NCBI GenBank assembly: GCA_900290245.1
Contig: OKRB01000103.1
Coordinates: 1 to 64,000, forward strand
Direction of reading: 5' to 3'
Source of the DNA: Candidatus Sulfuritelmatomonas gaucii
Lineage (GTDB): Bacteria > Acidobacteriota > Terriglobia > Terriglobales > Acidobacteriaceae
DNA length: 64,000 nt
Below the pieces are notes generated by a model, which saw nothing but the letters and a program-made list of their open reading frames with translations, did no database searches and was not told the origin of the DNA. This document shows, in pieces, positions 19,246 through 28,330 of this stretch (its first letter is position 1; every line of letters begins with the position of its first letter). The position numbers and the translations under genes are program-made.

Positions 19246-20676
19246 TTAAAAAAGATTCCATAGCGACTGGTTGTAGACCGCGTGGTGGAATTGCACTTCG
19301 GACGCCTTGACGATCGATCCCAACTCGCGCGGAGAGCGATTGGCGGCGGCTTCCTTGAGATCGGCGTAACGGCCCTGCACGTCTGCACCGAGAATCTGCG
19401 CGATCCACTTCGATGATTTGAAATCGGCGATCGCCTTCTGGATGTTGTCGGGCAGGTAGCGGCCGCCGGCTCGCAGATCCTTCGCCTTGGAAATGTCGCC
19501 GTCGATCCCGGTCTTGAAGATGGCGTAAAGCGAGAGATAGGGGTTGGCATCCGGCGCAACTGCGCGCACCTCGGTGCGCATCGAGCGGTGGTTGCCGATG
19601 GGCACACGAACCATGGCGCCGCGGTCGACCGCCGAAGCGCGGATCTGGTTCGGTGCTTCAAAGTGCGGATCGAGCCGGCGATACGCATTCACGCTGGAGT
19701 TGAAGATCAGGCAGAGATCGAGGGCGTGGGTCAGGATGCGATCGAGGAAGTCCCAGCCAAACCTGGAGAGCTGCTCCTCGCCCTTTTCATCCCAGAAGAG
19801 ATTGGTTTTGCCCTTTGAGACCGAGACGTTGGTGTGCATCCCGCTTCCATTCACACCCACGATCGGCTTGGGCAGGAAGCTCGCGGTGTATCCCAGGTTG
19901 TTGGCGATCTGGCGGCACAGCAGTTTGTAAAGCTGAATCTGGTCGGCTGCGGCCACCACCTGGGCATAGCTGAAATTGATTTCAAACTGGCTGGGAGCGA
20001 CTTCAGGGTGGTCCTTCTCATTCTGGAAACCCATGGCGCGCTGGACTTCGGCCGAAGTGTCGATGAACTGGCGCAGCGGATCGAGCGGCAGAACGTGGTA
20101 GTAGCCGCCGGTGTTGATGAACTCGAATTTGCCGGTCTCGTGGTAACGTTGCTCTGCATCTTTGCCAGCGAAGAGGAATCCCTCAATCTCGGCGGAGGCG
20201 TTGAGGGTGTAGTTTTTGTCCTTCGCCAGCTTGTCGGCGTAGTTCTTCAGCACGCCGCGCATGTCGCCGGGATACTGGCTTCCGTCCTTGTTGATGACGT
20301 CGCCGAAGACCAGAACTTTGCCGTTGCCGAAGACGTCGGCCGGTACCCAATAGAACGAAGTCCAGTCGATGCCCAGGCGCAGGTCGCTTTCCTTCTGGGC
20401 GGTGAACCCGCGGATCGACGAGCCGTCGAAGGTCAGGTTTCCATAGGACCCGAGCAGGAATTTCTTGTCGTAATCGAGCAGGTGCAGGCGGCCCTCAAGG
20501 TCTGAGAACAAAACGGTCACGGCCTTGATGCGTTTCTCGTCGGTCAAATACTTCAGGCGTTTTTCGCGAACTTCATCGGCAGGCACGCGGTTCACGCGGT
20601 CAGCCTTGGCTTTCAGGTTCAGCGTCTCCAGCTCATCGTAGGTGAGAGCTAGAAAATTACGGTACTCGTTGGACAT
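19246..20676 (-). CDS. Glutamine synthetase-like enzyme (GSI superfamily, divergent)
   Basis: A 476-aa glutamine synthetase-fold enzyme expected to ligate ammonia, or another amine, to glutamate with ATP. Active-site blocks are present: [11 protein letters not shown] in the N-terminal beta-grasp part, the paired glutamates of ASAEIEGFLF, FEINFSYAQ, VNGSGMHTN, and HRSMRTEVR. It lacks the adenylylation loop (DxxLY) seen in the neighbouring GlnA, so GlnE control is not expected. AAAAGGAGA precedes ATG 20676. It is the most downstream of three consecutive glutamine synthetase genes on this strand. A gamma-glutamylamide synthetase role is an alternative. Confidence 0.85.
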   Translation of the reverse strand: MSNEYRNFLALTYDELETLNLKAKADRVNRVPADEVREKRLKYLTDEKRIKAVTVLFSDLEGRLHLLDYDKKFLLGSYGNLTFDGSSIRGFTAQKESDLRLGIDWTSFYWVPADVFGNGKVLVFGDVINKDGSQYPGDMRGVLKNYADKLAKDKNYTLNASAEIEGFLFAGKDAEQRYHETGKFEFINTGGYYHVLPLDPLRQFIDTSAEVQRAMGFQNEKDHPEVAPSQFEINFSYAQVVAAADQIQLYKLLCRQIANNLGYTASFLPKPIVGVNGSGMHTNVSVSKGKTNLFWDEKGEEQLSRFGWDFLDRILTHALDLCLIFNSSVNAYRRLDPHFEAPNQIRASAVDRGAMVRVPIGNHRSMRTEVRAVAPDANPYLSLYAIFKTGIDGDISKAKDLRAGGRYLPDNIQKAIADFKSSKWIAQILGADVQGRYADLKEAAANRSPRELGSIVKASEVQFHHAVYNQSLWNLF

Positions 20677-21080
20677 GGATCTCCTTTTGCGATGCCAGGT
20701 GGTTTTGGCGTGGAAGCCGGCGGTTCATCGCGGCGCGGTGCGAGGATGCGTTGCAACAAATGATAGCGTCGCTGGTTCCGGTTCGGTTAATGCCCGCGCC
20801 GCAGCACCGGAATCAGGACCCGACAGTACTTCGCGACATACTGCTCCCCGAGCTTTGAGTTCGCGAGGTACCGGCTATGCAACGATTCTAACCGGTCCAT
20901 CCTTCGAGGCTGTGGAGATGTGGTGCGAGGCGGGGACGGCTTGGCGAAGCTCGGCGCGGCCGGAAGATCACCACAAACAACACGGCCAGCATCGCGTGAT
21001 GCCGGCCGCATTTGAGCTGAGTTTCCCATCCTAGCCGCAAAAACAAAGACGCGGCGAGGGTGGGGAACCCATCACTTTTC
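20677..21080. other. Intergenic region between the two GSI-type genes
   Basis: The 404 bp hold the upstream region of the 20676 gene and the terminator at 20983-21008. A minus-strand stretch, about 20787-20900, ends in a frame reading LHSRYLANSKLGEQYVAKYC with a short basic tail, which looks like the C-terminal remnant of a protein (pattern resembling CFI-box-type tails), but I cannot confirm it. Nothing else coding is visible. Confidence 0.4.
20983..21008 (-). terminator. Terminator of glnA (copy B of a repeated element)
   Basis: On the minus strand CGGCCGGCATC pairs with GATGCTGGCCG across a 4-nt loop, then TGTTGTTTGT. The hairpin and the adjoining GAGTTT-CCCA-CCT block match copy A at 19176-19225 closely. 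Confidence 0.7.
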
Positions 21081-22502
21081 TCACAGATCGTAGTACAGGA
21101 AGTATTCGTAAGGCACGGGGCGCAGGTTCACGGGCGCCAGTTCGCGCTCGCGCTTGTAGGTGATCCAGGTCTCGATCAGGTCCGGAGTAAACACGTCTCC
21201 CTGCAACAGGAACTCGTGGTCCTTCTCGAGAGCCGTGAGCACCTCGCCCAATGACCCGGGCGTGCTCTTGATCTTCTTCGCTTCTGCCGGTTCGAGCTCG
21301 TAGAGGTCCTTGTCGAGCGGCTCGCCGGGATCGATCTTGTTCTTGATGCCGTCGAGGCCGGCCATGAGCAGGGCCGAGAAGCAGAGGTACGGGTTGGTAG
21401 ATGGATCGGGACAGCGGAACTCGATGCGCTTGGACTTGGGGCTCGTGGAGTAGACGGGAATGCGGCAGGCCGCAGAGCGGTTGCGCTTGGAATACGCTAG
21501 GTTGACCGGTGCTTCGTATCCCGGTACCAGGCGGCGATACGAGTTCGTCGTCGGAGCGGCGATGGCCAGCAGAGCCGGCGCGTGCTTGAGCAGTCCGCCG
21601 ATATAGTACTTCGCGGTCTGGCTCAGCAGAGCATAGCCCTTGGCATCGAAGAAGACGTTCTTGTCACCCTTCCAAAGGCTCTGGTGCACGTGCATGCCGG
21701 AGCCGTTATCGCCAAAGAGCGGCTTCGGCATGAAGGTTGCGGTCATACCGTGCTTCTTGGCAATCATGCGGATGATGTACTTGTAGGTGAGCAGGTTGTC
21801 GGCCATCTTGACCAGCGTGCCGAAGCGCATATCGATTTCGCACTGGCCGGCCGTGCCCACTTCGTGGTGATGCACCTCGACGGGCACGCCCATTCCCCTG
21901 AGCGCGATGATGATCTCCGAACGAATATCCTGAAGCGTGTCAGACGGCGGCACCGGGAAATAGCCTTCCTTGTGGCGCAGCTTGTAGCCGAGATTGGGGC
22001 TCTCTTCCTTGCCGGTGTTCCAGATGCCCTCGACCGAGTCGACATAGTAATAGCCGCTGTGTGCCGTCTGGTCGTAGCGCACGCTGTCAAAGATGTAAAA
22101 CTCCGCCTCCGGACCCCAGTAGCTGATGTCGGCAATTCCGGTCTTCTTCAGATGCGCCTCGGCCTTTTGCGCCACGTAGCGCGGATCGCGGCTGTAGGGC
22201 TTGCGGGTGATGGGGTCGAAGACATTGCAGATGATGTTCATTGTGGAGATCGAGAGGGTTGGATCCATGACGGCCGTATCGGCATCGGCAATCAGAAGCA
22301 TGTCGCTCTCATGAATCTGCTGGAATCCGCGGATGCTCGACCCATCGAAGCCGATGCCTTCGCTGAATAAATCGTCGTCAAGATCTTCCACGGGGAGGGA
22401 AAAATGCTGCCACATGCCCGGCAGATCGATAAATCGCAAATCGACGATCTTCGCGCCGGCTTCCTTGGCGAGCTTTTTCACATCATTTGGGGTACGCGGC
22501 AT
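21081..22502 (-). CDS. glnA: Glutamine synthetase type I
   Basis: A 473-aa GSI enzyme, the central ammonia-assimilating ligase (glutamate + NH3 + ATP), normally a dodecamer. It has the GSI blocks [42 protein letters not shown] and [13 protein letters not shown], with the regulatory tyrosine in DKDLYELEP (about residue 400) positioned as in E. coli GlnA, which suggests control by GlnE adenylylation. GAAGGAG precedes ATG 22502 and a strong hairpin terminator follows, so it is probably monocistronic. It lies between a GSI-like gene and a GSII gene. This is the best candidate for the housekeeping enzyme. Confidence 0.96.
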   Translation of the reverse strand: MPRTPNDVKKLAKEAGAKIVDLRFIDLPGMWQHFSLPVEDLDDDLFSEGIGFDGSSIRGFQQIHESDMLLIADADTAVMDPTLSISTMNIICNVFDPITRKPYSRDPRYVAQKAEAHLKKTGIADISYWGPEAEFYIFDSVRYDQTAHSGYYYVDSVEGIWNTGKEESPNLGYKLRHKEGYFPVPPSDTLQDIRSEIIIALRGMGVPVEVHHHEVGTAGQCEIDMRFGTLVKMADNLLTYKYIIRMIAKKHGMTATFMPKPLFGDNGSGMHVHQSLWKGDKNVFFDAKGYALLSQTAKYYIGGLLKHAPALLAIAAPTTNSYRRLVPGYEAPVNLAYSKRNRSAACRIPVYSTSPKSKRIEFRCPDPSTNPYLCFSALLMAGLDGIKNKIDPGEPLDKDLYELEPAEAKKIKSTPGSLGEVLTALEKDHEFLLQGDVFTPDLIETWITYKRERELAPVNLRPVPYEYFLYYDL

Positions 22503-22950
22503 GATTGCTACTCCTTCCTTTCTTTGGGTTCGAACGGCGGTTCATGATTGTGGCAGATACACGTTCAAGGGAACAGGGCTTTTTGAGGGCGATCGGAACC
22601 CGGAAAATACAGCGAGAGCCCTGATCCGCTGCGTGTCAGTTAGGTCCTAGAGTGATCTTCGCGGAGTTCGCGGGCCGCGCCCCGGTTCATTTTGTCGGCG
22701 TTGGCTTTCAGGTTGCGCGTTTCTAGCGCTGCAAAGCCGGTCGATTAACGGCATCAGGACCGCTCTGCAACCAGGGTCATTTTTGGAAGCGCGGAGAGAG
22801 GGTGTTCCTTGTCTCCCCAAAATCTACCATCCGCGCCAGAAGCATCGCAACCAAAACTGCAAACGGGAAAAAGGGAAGCGGTCAGCGAAGATCGCTTACC
22901 ACTTCCCCCGGGTTTTGAAACACGCAATGCCGGGTGGCTCGGGAGTTTCT
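22503..22950. other. Intergenic region between glnA and the GSII gene
   Basis: The 448 bp contain the glnA upstream region and, at 22643-22744, a short frame resembling the N-terminus of the neighbouring GSI-like protein. A single heptamer-like trace, CAAGGGAACAGGG, occurs near 22568. No sigma-54 promoter or riboswitch fold was recognised. Confidence 0.4.
22643..22744 (-). pseudogene. N-terminal remnant of a GSI-like gene
   Basis: Between two in-frame stops the minus strand encodes 34 residues whose core LETRNLKANADKMNR aligns with LETLNLKAKADRVNR of the 20676 gene product (residues about 15-29), 11 of 15 identical; the DNA is similar too. There is no start codon or continuation, so it reads as a leftover of a lost duplicate. 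Confidence 0.5.
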
Positions 22951-23973
22951 CTACGCCGCGACCGCCATTGCAACTGTCTGAATCGTCTTCCAAATCCGCG
23001 CAACAATCTGGTAAGGATCGGCCTCCGAGTTGGGACGGCGATCTTCCAGGTATCCTCTGTATCCGTTCTTGATGAAGTTGACCGGCAGGCGGATCGACGC
23101 ACCTCGATCAGAGAGACCATAGCTGAACTTGTCGATGGCCTGGGTCTCGTGAAGCCCCGTCAGACGGAGGTGGTTGTCGGGTCCGTATACGTCGATGTGG
23201 CCTTCGATGTTGTTCTCGAAAGCCTCCATCAGCGCTTCAAAGTATTCCTTGCCGCCAACTTCACGAAGTTGCTTGGTGGAGAAGTTGGTATGCATGCCCG
23301 ATCCGTTCCAGTCGCCGCGAATGGGCTTGCAGTGCAGTTGGAGATCGACTTCATACTTCTCGCACAAACGAGCCATCAGGTAGCGCGCAACCCACAGATC
23401 GTCGGCGGCCCGGTGCGAGCCTTTGCCAAAGATCTGGAATTCCCACTGGCCTTTGGCCACCTCGGCGTTGATGCCTTCGTGGTTGATGCCGGCTGCGAGG
23501 CAGAGGTCGAGATGCTCGTCCACGATCTGGCGAGCAAGGCTGCCCATGTACTTGCAGCCGACGCCGCAGTAATAGGGACCTTGTGGCGCGGGGAATCCGG
23601 TCTCAGGGAAACCGAGAGGCCGGCCGTCTTTATAGAGAAAGTACTCCTGCTCAAATCCAAACCAGAGCTCGGGATCGTCGGGGGCGGTGGCGCGCATGTT
23701 GGTGGGGTGCGGCGTGCCGTCAGGATGCATCACCTCACTCAGCACGATATAGCCGCTCTTGCGGCTGGCATCGGGATAATGGGCCACGGGCTTCAGGATG
23801 CAGTCAGACTTATGGCCCTCGGCCTGCATGGTCGAGCTGCCATCAAAACCCCAGTGGGGCAGATCGGCCAGGCTGGGTGGATTGTCGAACTCCTTGATCG
23901 TCGTTTTGCCGCGCAGTTCAGGAATAGGCTTTTTACCATCAAGCCAGATGTATTCCAGTTTGTACTTAGCCAT
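22951..23973 (-). CDS. glnII: Glutamine synthetase type II (eukaryote-type)
   Basis: A 340-aa GSII enzyme, shorter than GSI and not adenylylated. Family blocks: LEYIWLDGKK at the N-terminus, WGFDGSSTMQA, DPELWFGFEQEYFL, YYCGVGCK, INAEVAKGQWEFQ, GDWNGSGMHTNFST, LTGLHETQAIDKFSYG and GASIRLP. GAGGAG sits 6 nt before ATG 23973. In bacteria GSII is typically induced under nitrogen limitation and backs up GlnA (rhizobia, actinomycetes). It is the first of three glutamine synthetase genes here, with ~450 bp separating it from glnA, so separate promoters are likely. Enzyme class is certain. Confidence 0.95.
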   Translation of the reverse strand: MAKYKLEYIWLDGKKPIPELRGKTTIKEFDNPPSLADLPHWGFDGSSTMQAEGHKSDCILKPVAHYPDASRKSGYIVLSEVMHPDGTPHPTNMRATAPDDPELWFGFEQEYFLYKDGRPLGFPETGFPAPQGPYYCGVGCKYMGSLARQIVDEHLDLCLAAGINHEGINAEVAKGQWEFQIFGKGSHRAADDLWVARYLMARLCEKYEVDLQLHCKPIRGDWNGSGMHTNFSTKQLREVGGKEYFEALMEAFENNIEGHIDVYGPDNHLRLTGLHETQAIDKFSYGLSDRGASIRLPVNFIKNGYRGYLEDRRPNSEADPYQIVARIWKTIQTVAMAVAA

Positions 23974-24085
23974 AGATCTCCTCAGGAAGGGGTCTGAATT
24001 TCAGAGTATTCAAGAAAATCGTAGGGCCTGTCGTATAAAGATCCCGTGAAGATTTTGGGGATGGGCGATGTGGAAAAAGCGGTCG

Positions 24086-25060
24086 TTAATGGTGGCGTGC
24101 GATCAGCACCATCAACAGGAGAATCACCACCGGAATCATCGCCAGCCCTCCGTAATAGAGGATCTTGCGGGTAAGCTGCGATTTGCGTTTCTGCCAATCG
24201 CGGATTTCCGGACGGTCTTCTACACCCACTGCCTCAGGGTGTTCAAGATCCGTGAGAAATTCGTGCGCCGAAGCGTACCGGTTTTTGGGATCACGCTCCA
24301 GCGCCCGGTAAAGAATTTCCTGTAACTGGGGTGAGACAGAAGGGTCGGCCACGCTCGGCGGCAGCGGATGATTCAGCAAACGGTCGTTCATGGCCGCCAG
24401 TGGCGTCGGACCGGAGAAGGGAAGTTTTCCCGTCAGCATTTCATACAGAATCACGCCCATGGAATAAATGTCGGTGCGTCCGTCGCCGCGCTTGCCCTTG
24501 ACCTGTTCGGGCGCGATGTAATCCGGGGTTCCGAGCGTCGCCGTGAAATTCGCGTAGGTGAGCCGCCGCGACGCCGTATCGCCGGCGATCCCGAAGTCGA
24601 TCAGCTTGATGTGATCGTGATCGTCAACAATGATGTTCTCCGGCTTCAGGTCGCGGTGCACCACGCCGTTGGCATGGATGTAATCGAGCGCCTTGAGAAC
24701 TTCGATGGCGATACGGATGGCCCGCTCCTTCGAGATGCGGCCTTCATCGAGGATTTTGCGCAACAGTCGTCCATCGCACCACTCCATGACCATGTACACG
24801 CGGGAGCGCTTTTCGTTGTTGAAGACGCGCATCACGTTGGGGTGATTCAGCCGTTCGCCGATGGCTGCCTCGCGCTTGAAGCGATCGAAGAAGATGGGGT
24901 CGGCTTCCATGTCGGGGTGGGGAATTTTGAGCGCCACGTTGCGGCCGTCACGCGTGTCGGTAGCGCGGTAAATGGTCGCCATCCCGCTCCGCGCAACAGG
25001 TGTGTCGATGCGGTAGTAGTCGAGCTGCGAACCCCGCTCCAGGGCGTCGTAAAAACTCAT
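24086..25060 (-). CDS. Ser/Thr protein kinase with C-terminal membrane anchor
   Basis: A 324-aa Hanks-type kinase. Catalytic residues: K45 (VALKIP), helix-C E64, HRD at 135-137, DFG at 155-157 and APE at 183-185. The glycine loop (VARSGMATIYRA) is degenerate, keeping one of the usual glycines. A single hydrophobic helix (about 302-320) ends the protein with only a few residues outside, so this is a tail-anchored cytoplasmic kinase without sensor domain. The PP2C phosphatase gene lies 138 bp upstream on the same strand, giving a likely writer/eraser pair. Substrates are unknown; adjacency to nitrogen genes hints at, but does not show, a link. Confidence 0.9.
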   Translation of the reverse strand: MSFYDALERGSQLDYYRIDTPVARSGMATIYRATDTRDGRNVALKIPHPDMEADPIFFDRFKREAAIGERLNHPNVMRVFNNEKRSRVYMVMEWCDGRLLRKILDEGRISKERAIRIAIEVLKALDYIHANGVVHRDLKPENIIVDDHDHIKLIDFGIAGDTASRRLTYANFTATLGTPDYIAPEQVKGKRGDGRTDIYSMGVILYEMLTGKLPFSGPTPLAAMNDRLLNHPLPPSVADPSVSPQLQEILYRALERDPKNRYASAHEFLTDLEHPEAVGVEDRPEIRDWQKRKSQLTRKILYYGGLAMIPVVILLLMVLIARHH

Positions 25061-25198
25061 CGTGCAGGTTGCTCCATGGCTCTCTTTACTTTACCGACTT
25101 AGGGTGACGAATAAGTAAGGATTCTGTAAGTCTTTTCGGCCGGCTCCAGCGCGCCTTTAACTGACTTTCAAACGATCAGGGCTGGTGCCCGCCGCTCT

Positions 25199-26056
25199 TC
25201 AAACGGGAAGCCGGTAGGGCCGGCCGCGGTACATTCCGACCTGTTCCACCGCACGCACGCGAATCACGATCGCCGAGGTGTTATCCCCGCCGTCGATTTC
25301 GACCGCGCGTGCCACAAGTTCGCGGGCGACCTGGGACGGGTCTTTCTTTTGCGAAGCGATTGTGGCGATCTCGGCCTCGCCCATTTCGTCGTGCAGGCCG
25401 TCAGTGCAAAGGACCAGAACGTCTCCGGGCTGCAGCGTGAGGGCATTGGTGTCGGGCGATACGAACATCTCGGGCCCCAGAGAGCGAATCAGGACGTGCC
25501 GGGCGTCGGAAGCGGGAATCTCGCCGGCTGAAATCAGCCCCATCTTGCGCTGCTCGTTAACCAGCGTATGATCCTGCGTGATTTGCCGGGCCTGCCCATT
25601 GCGCACGAGATAGCACCGCGAATCGCCGACGTGGGAAACGACGGCCTGATCATAGCGCAGGGCGCACGCCACAACAGTGGTAGCCATCTTATGGCCGTGA
25701 TGCTCCGGCGCTAGCGTGCAATCGTGTACGGCCGCATTCGCCTGCTGGACAAGCTTGGGCAGCAGGCTGATTAGCATGGATCCGGGCTGTGCCTTGGCAA
25801 ATAAATCGGTGATCACCGAGATGGCCGTGGCCGAGGCGACTTCGCCCAGATCCAGTCCGCCGACTCCGTCGGCGACCACAAAGAGAAATCCGTGAGAACG
25901 AGCCTGCTGGCGTGAGGCAGGGATAAAGGATCCCAGAGCGTCTTCATTGTTGGTGCGGACTTTGCCGAAGTCGCTTGCCTGGCCGAACTGTACGTCCAAC
26001 ATGTGCGCCGCCGAAGAGGGCATCCGGCGCATGCAAGCGCCCGTGATGCTGTTCAT
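25199..26056 (-). CDS. PP2C-type Ser/Thr protein phosphatase
   Basis: A 285-aa PPM/PP2C metal-dependent phosphatase. Motifs in order: SDFGKVRTNNEDALG near the N-terminus, VVADGVGGLDLGEVAS (metal-binding Asp), VSHVGDSRCYLVRNG, and LVLCTDGLHDEMGEAEI followed by GGDNTSAIVIRV. No membrane segment. ATG 26056 has no clear ribosome-binding site; ATG 26002 (MLDVQFGQ) gives the usual family N-terminus and is a good alternative. It precedes the kinase gene on the same strand and would reverse its phosphorylations. Confidence 0.9.
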   Translation of the reverse strand: MNSITGACMRRMPSSAAHMLDVQFGQASDFGKVRTNNEDALGSFIPASRQQARSHGFLFVVADGVGGLDLGEVASATAISVITDLFAKAQPGSMLISLLPKLVQQANAAVHDCTLAPEHHGHKMATTVVACALRYDQAVVSHVGDSRCYLVRNGQARQITQDHTLVNEQRKMGLISAGEIPASDARHVLIRSLGPEMFVSPDTNALTLQPGDVLVLCTDGLHDEMGEAEIATIASQKKDPSQVARELVARAVEIDGGDNTSAIVIRVRAVEQVGMYRGRPYRLPV

Positions 26057-26173
26057 TCAGAGTAATTCAGGATGCAGGTCGAAAAGAACGATCGGGTGGC
26101 CCCTCCCCCCAGCCTCCAACGTCCAGGCTGAGGAGAGGATCCACCCCGAGGTCCAATGTGGTTGACAGGTGCT

Positions 26174-27964
26174 CTACGAGACCTGTTGCTGCTGTTTTGC
26201 CGTCAGCAGAACCGCTTTGCCCTTGGCCTTTGAGGAGCGCATGAAGTAGATCCCGCCATACAGGCCCCAAATAGCAGAGATGGCGAGCGCAAGCAGCGGT
26301 TCTTTGAAGGTACCCAGGCCGAAGATCGGGCTGATCAGGTAGAAGGCCATGCACACCACATTCGCGAGGAGGCCAAAGCCGGGGATGAGCGTGTGCGTCA
26401 GCACGTTGTGGTCTGGCCGCTTGTTGTAGGCGACGATGCACAGCAGGCAGCTTAACGCGTAGAGGATGAATGTGCCGAAGTTTGAGGTGAGCGTAATGGC
26501 AAGTAGCGAGTTGGGCATCGCCGCCATCGTAGCGTGGCTACTGTATCCGAAACTGGAGAAGATGCCGTGGGGCAGCGCGGCGATGGAGGCATCGCTGGGT
26601 GCGCTGGCGTCGCTGAAGGGCATCGATACGGCGACGACGCCGATGACGGCCGAGATGACGGCCAGCGTCCAGATGGCGCGACGCGGCGAGAGCGACTTGG
26701 CGTGAAGCATGCCGAAGTGCTCGGGAGCTTCATCGTCCTTTCCCATGGCGTAGGTCACGCGAGCCCCGGTGTTCATGCAGGCCAGCGTGGTACCGATGAG
26801 TGCGAGGAACACCGTGAAGGCCTCGATCAGCATGAAGTACTTGCCATTGCCTTGGCCCAGCAATGCGTCGCCGACCATGATCATCATGTCGCCAATCGGT
26901 GCGGCTGAGGTGACCGCGCTTTGCATGGTGTACCCCGAGTTGAGAAAGTAGTTGGCACAGAAGTACTCAAATAAGTAGCAGAACAACCCCTGAATGAGCA
27001 GCGACGCAATGACAGCGATGGGAATGTGCTTGGTTGGGTTTTTGGCCTCGCCTCCCATCGAGGTGACCGATTCAAACCCTACGAGGATCAGAATCGCGAC
27101 GGTTGCCTGAATAAACATGAAATTGAGCTTGTGGATGCCGACCACTGAAGCGGCGTTGGGGTGGGTGAGGAAGTTGCCACTGGAGTCGGTCGTGGGATAG
27201 GTGACCTGGAAGGGAACCGGCTTGCCGTCGCTTCCGAGCAGCGGAAGAGGCGTGCCGTTGGCATCACGCATAATGGAGCCGTCTTTGGGATTGGTAGCGA
27301 ATTGGTATGTGTATGTGGCGAGCGTTTGCCCATCGTACTGGAATCCAGGCGTGCCCGAGGGATGGCTGGACCGGTAGCCAAGAGCCAGGACGCTGAAGAC
27401 CACGAGCGCCGAAATCTGCACGATGTTAATGGCGATATTTACCGCCGTCGATGCGCCTGCGCCCTTCGAAGCGATCCAGGCTACGAAGAACGAGAAGACA
27501 ACCGCGATGAGACCCATGAAAACCGGGCCGGGGTTAGAACCGCTGAGAAAGTTGGGATAGAGAAAACCCACGACGTAGCCGACAAAGATGCCGGTGACGG
27601 CCACCATGACGCCGGGATAGACCCAGTAGTAGAGGTGTGAGCCCCAGCCGACAACGAACTTGGCGACGCGGGCGTATTTAAACGCCTTGTCTTTGGAGAG
27701 CATGGCCTGCTCGGCGTAGTAGTAGCTGGAGCCGGTGCCGGGATAGAGCTTGGAGATCTCGGCGTACGCAACCGCTGTGGCTAAACACAGCAGCAGCGCG
27801 GCGAAGATGCCGATCCACATCGACGGGGAGGTCGTCCCAGTTGCGGCCTGAATGACGAATGTGAGCCAGAGGAAGGCGCCGGGAGCGATGAGCGCCATTG
27901 CGTTGCTGGTCAGCCCGGTCAAGCCGAGCGTGGCCTGCATCTGAGGTGCTTTCTGTTCTGCCAT
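26174..27964 (-). CDS. APC-family amino-acid permease
   Basis: About 596 residues with 12-13 hydrophobic helices. The N-terminal helix carries TLGLTGLTSNAMALIAPGAF, the glycine-rich substrate-binding stretch of APC superfamily transporters, followed by VAYAEISKLYPGTGSSYYYAEQA. A large periplasmic loop (about 215-300) is inserted mid-protein. ATG 27964 has AGGAGA 7 nt upstream and fits homologue N-termini; the longer start at 28084 does not. The porin gene lies ~370 bp upstream on the same strand, a pairing suggesting outer- and inner-membrane uptake of the same solute. Substrate is unknown; an amino acid is likely. Confidence 0.85.
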   Translation of the reverse strand: MAEQKAPQMQATLGLTGLTSNAMALIAPGAFLWLTFVIQAATGTTSPSMWIGIFAALLLCLATAVAYAEISKLYPGTGSSYYYAEQAMLSKDKAFKYARVAKFVVGWGSHLYYWVYPGVMVAVTGIFVGYVVGFLYPNFLSGSNPGPVFMGLIAVVFSFFVAWIASKGAGASTAVNIAINIVQISALVVFSVLALGYRSSHPSGTPGFQYDGQTLATYTYQFATNPKDGSIMRDANGTPLPLLGSDGKPVPFQVTYPTTDSSGNFLTHPNAASVVGIHKLNFMFIQATVAILILVGFESVTSMGGEAKNPTKHIPIAVIASLLIQGLFCYLFEYFCANYFLNSGYTMQSAVTSAAPIGDMMIMVGDALLGQGNGKYFMLIEAFTVFLALIGTTLACMNTGARVTYAMGKDDEAPEHFGMLHAKSLSPRRAIWTLAVISAVIGVVAVSMPFSDASAPSDASIAALPHGIFSSFGYSSHATMAAMPNSLLAITLTSNFGTFILYALSCLLCIVAYNKRPDHNVLTHTLIPGFGLLANVVCMAFYLISPIFGLGTFKEPLLALAISAIWGLYGGIYFMRSSKAKGKAVLLTAKQQQQVS

Positions 27965-28330
27965 GAGCATTCTCCTGAGATTGGAATTTCGTTCGAGTGC
28001 TCCCGGTGATTGACCCCCGGGGAATCTCTTTACAACTGGTTGCGGTGCGTTCACTGCCGCGTGAGATGGAGACTTCACGCTCACCGGAGCGGTCCCGCCA
28101 GGTGCGTTGCATGCCGCATGACCGGTTCCGGTTTCCCTTACGGTGTTGCGAGTCTATCGATCGTCCCATGAGGACGAAATAAGAAATTGAGATTTTCCGT
28201 CACCAACTTCCGGACGAGAGGGTGTCTTTGAGCGCCGCAGCTTCAATGGAGTCGGCGTTGGCCTTCCCGACAATTGAAGTTGCGGCCGGAGCGCCGATAC
28301 CCGACGTCCTCTCAAGGTGTTGAAGCTGCG
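27965..28330. other. Intergenic region between porin and permease genes
   Basis: The 366 bp separate two co-oriented genes. I see no reading frame with coding character and no strong terminator, so either read-through or a separate permease promoter is possible. Confidence 0.4.

Noticed and set aside
22783..23997. 404-codon + strand frame over the GSII gene
   Set aside because: Antisense of a complete, highly conserved GSII coding sequence.
28231..28290. Minus-strand frame with KANAD resembling the GSI N-terminal fragment
   Set aside because: Similarity is limited to five residues and does not extend, unlike 22643-22744.
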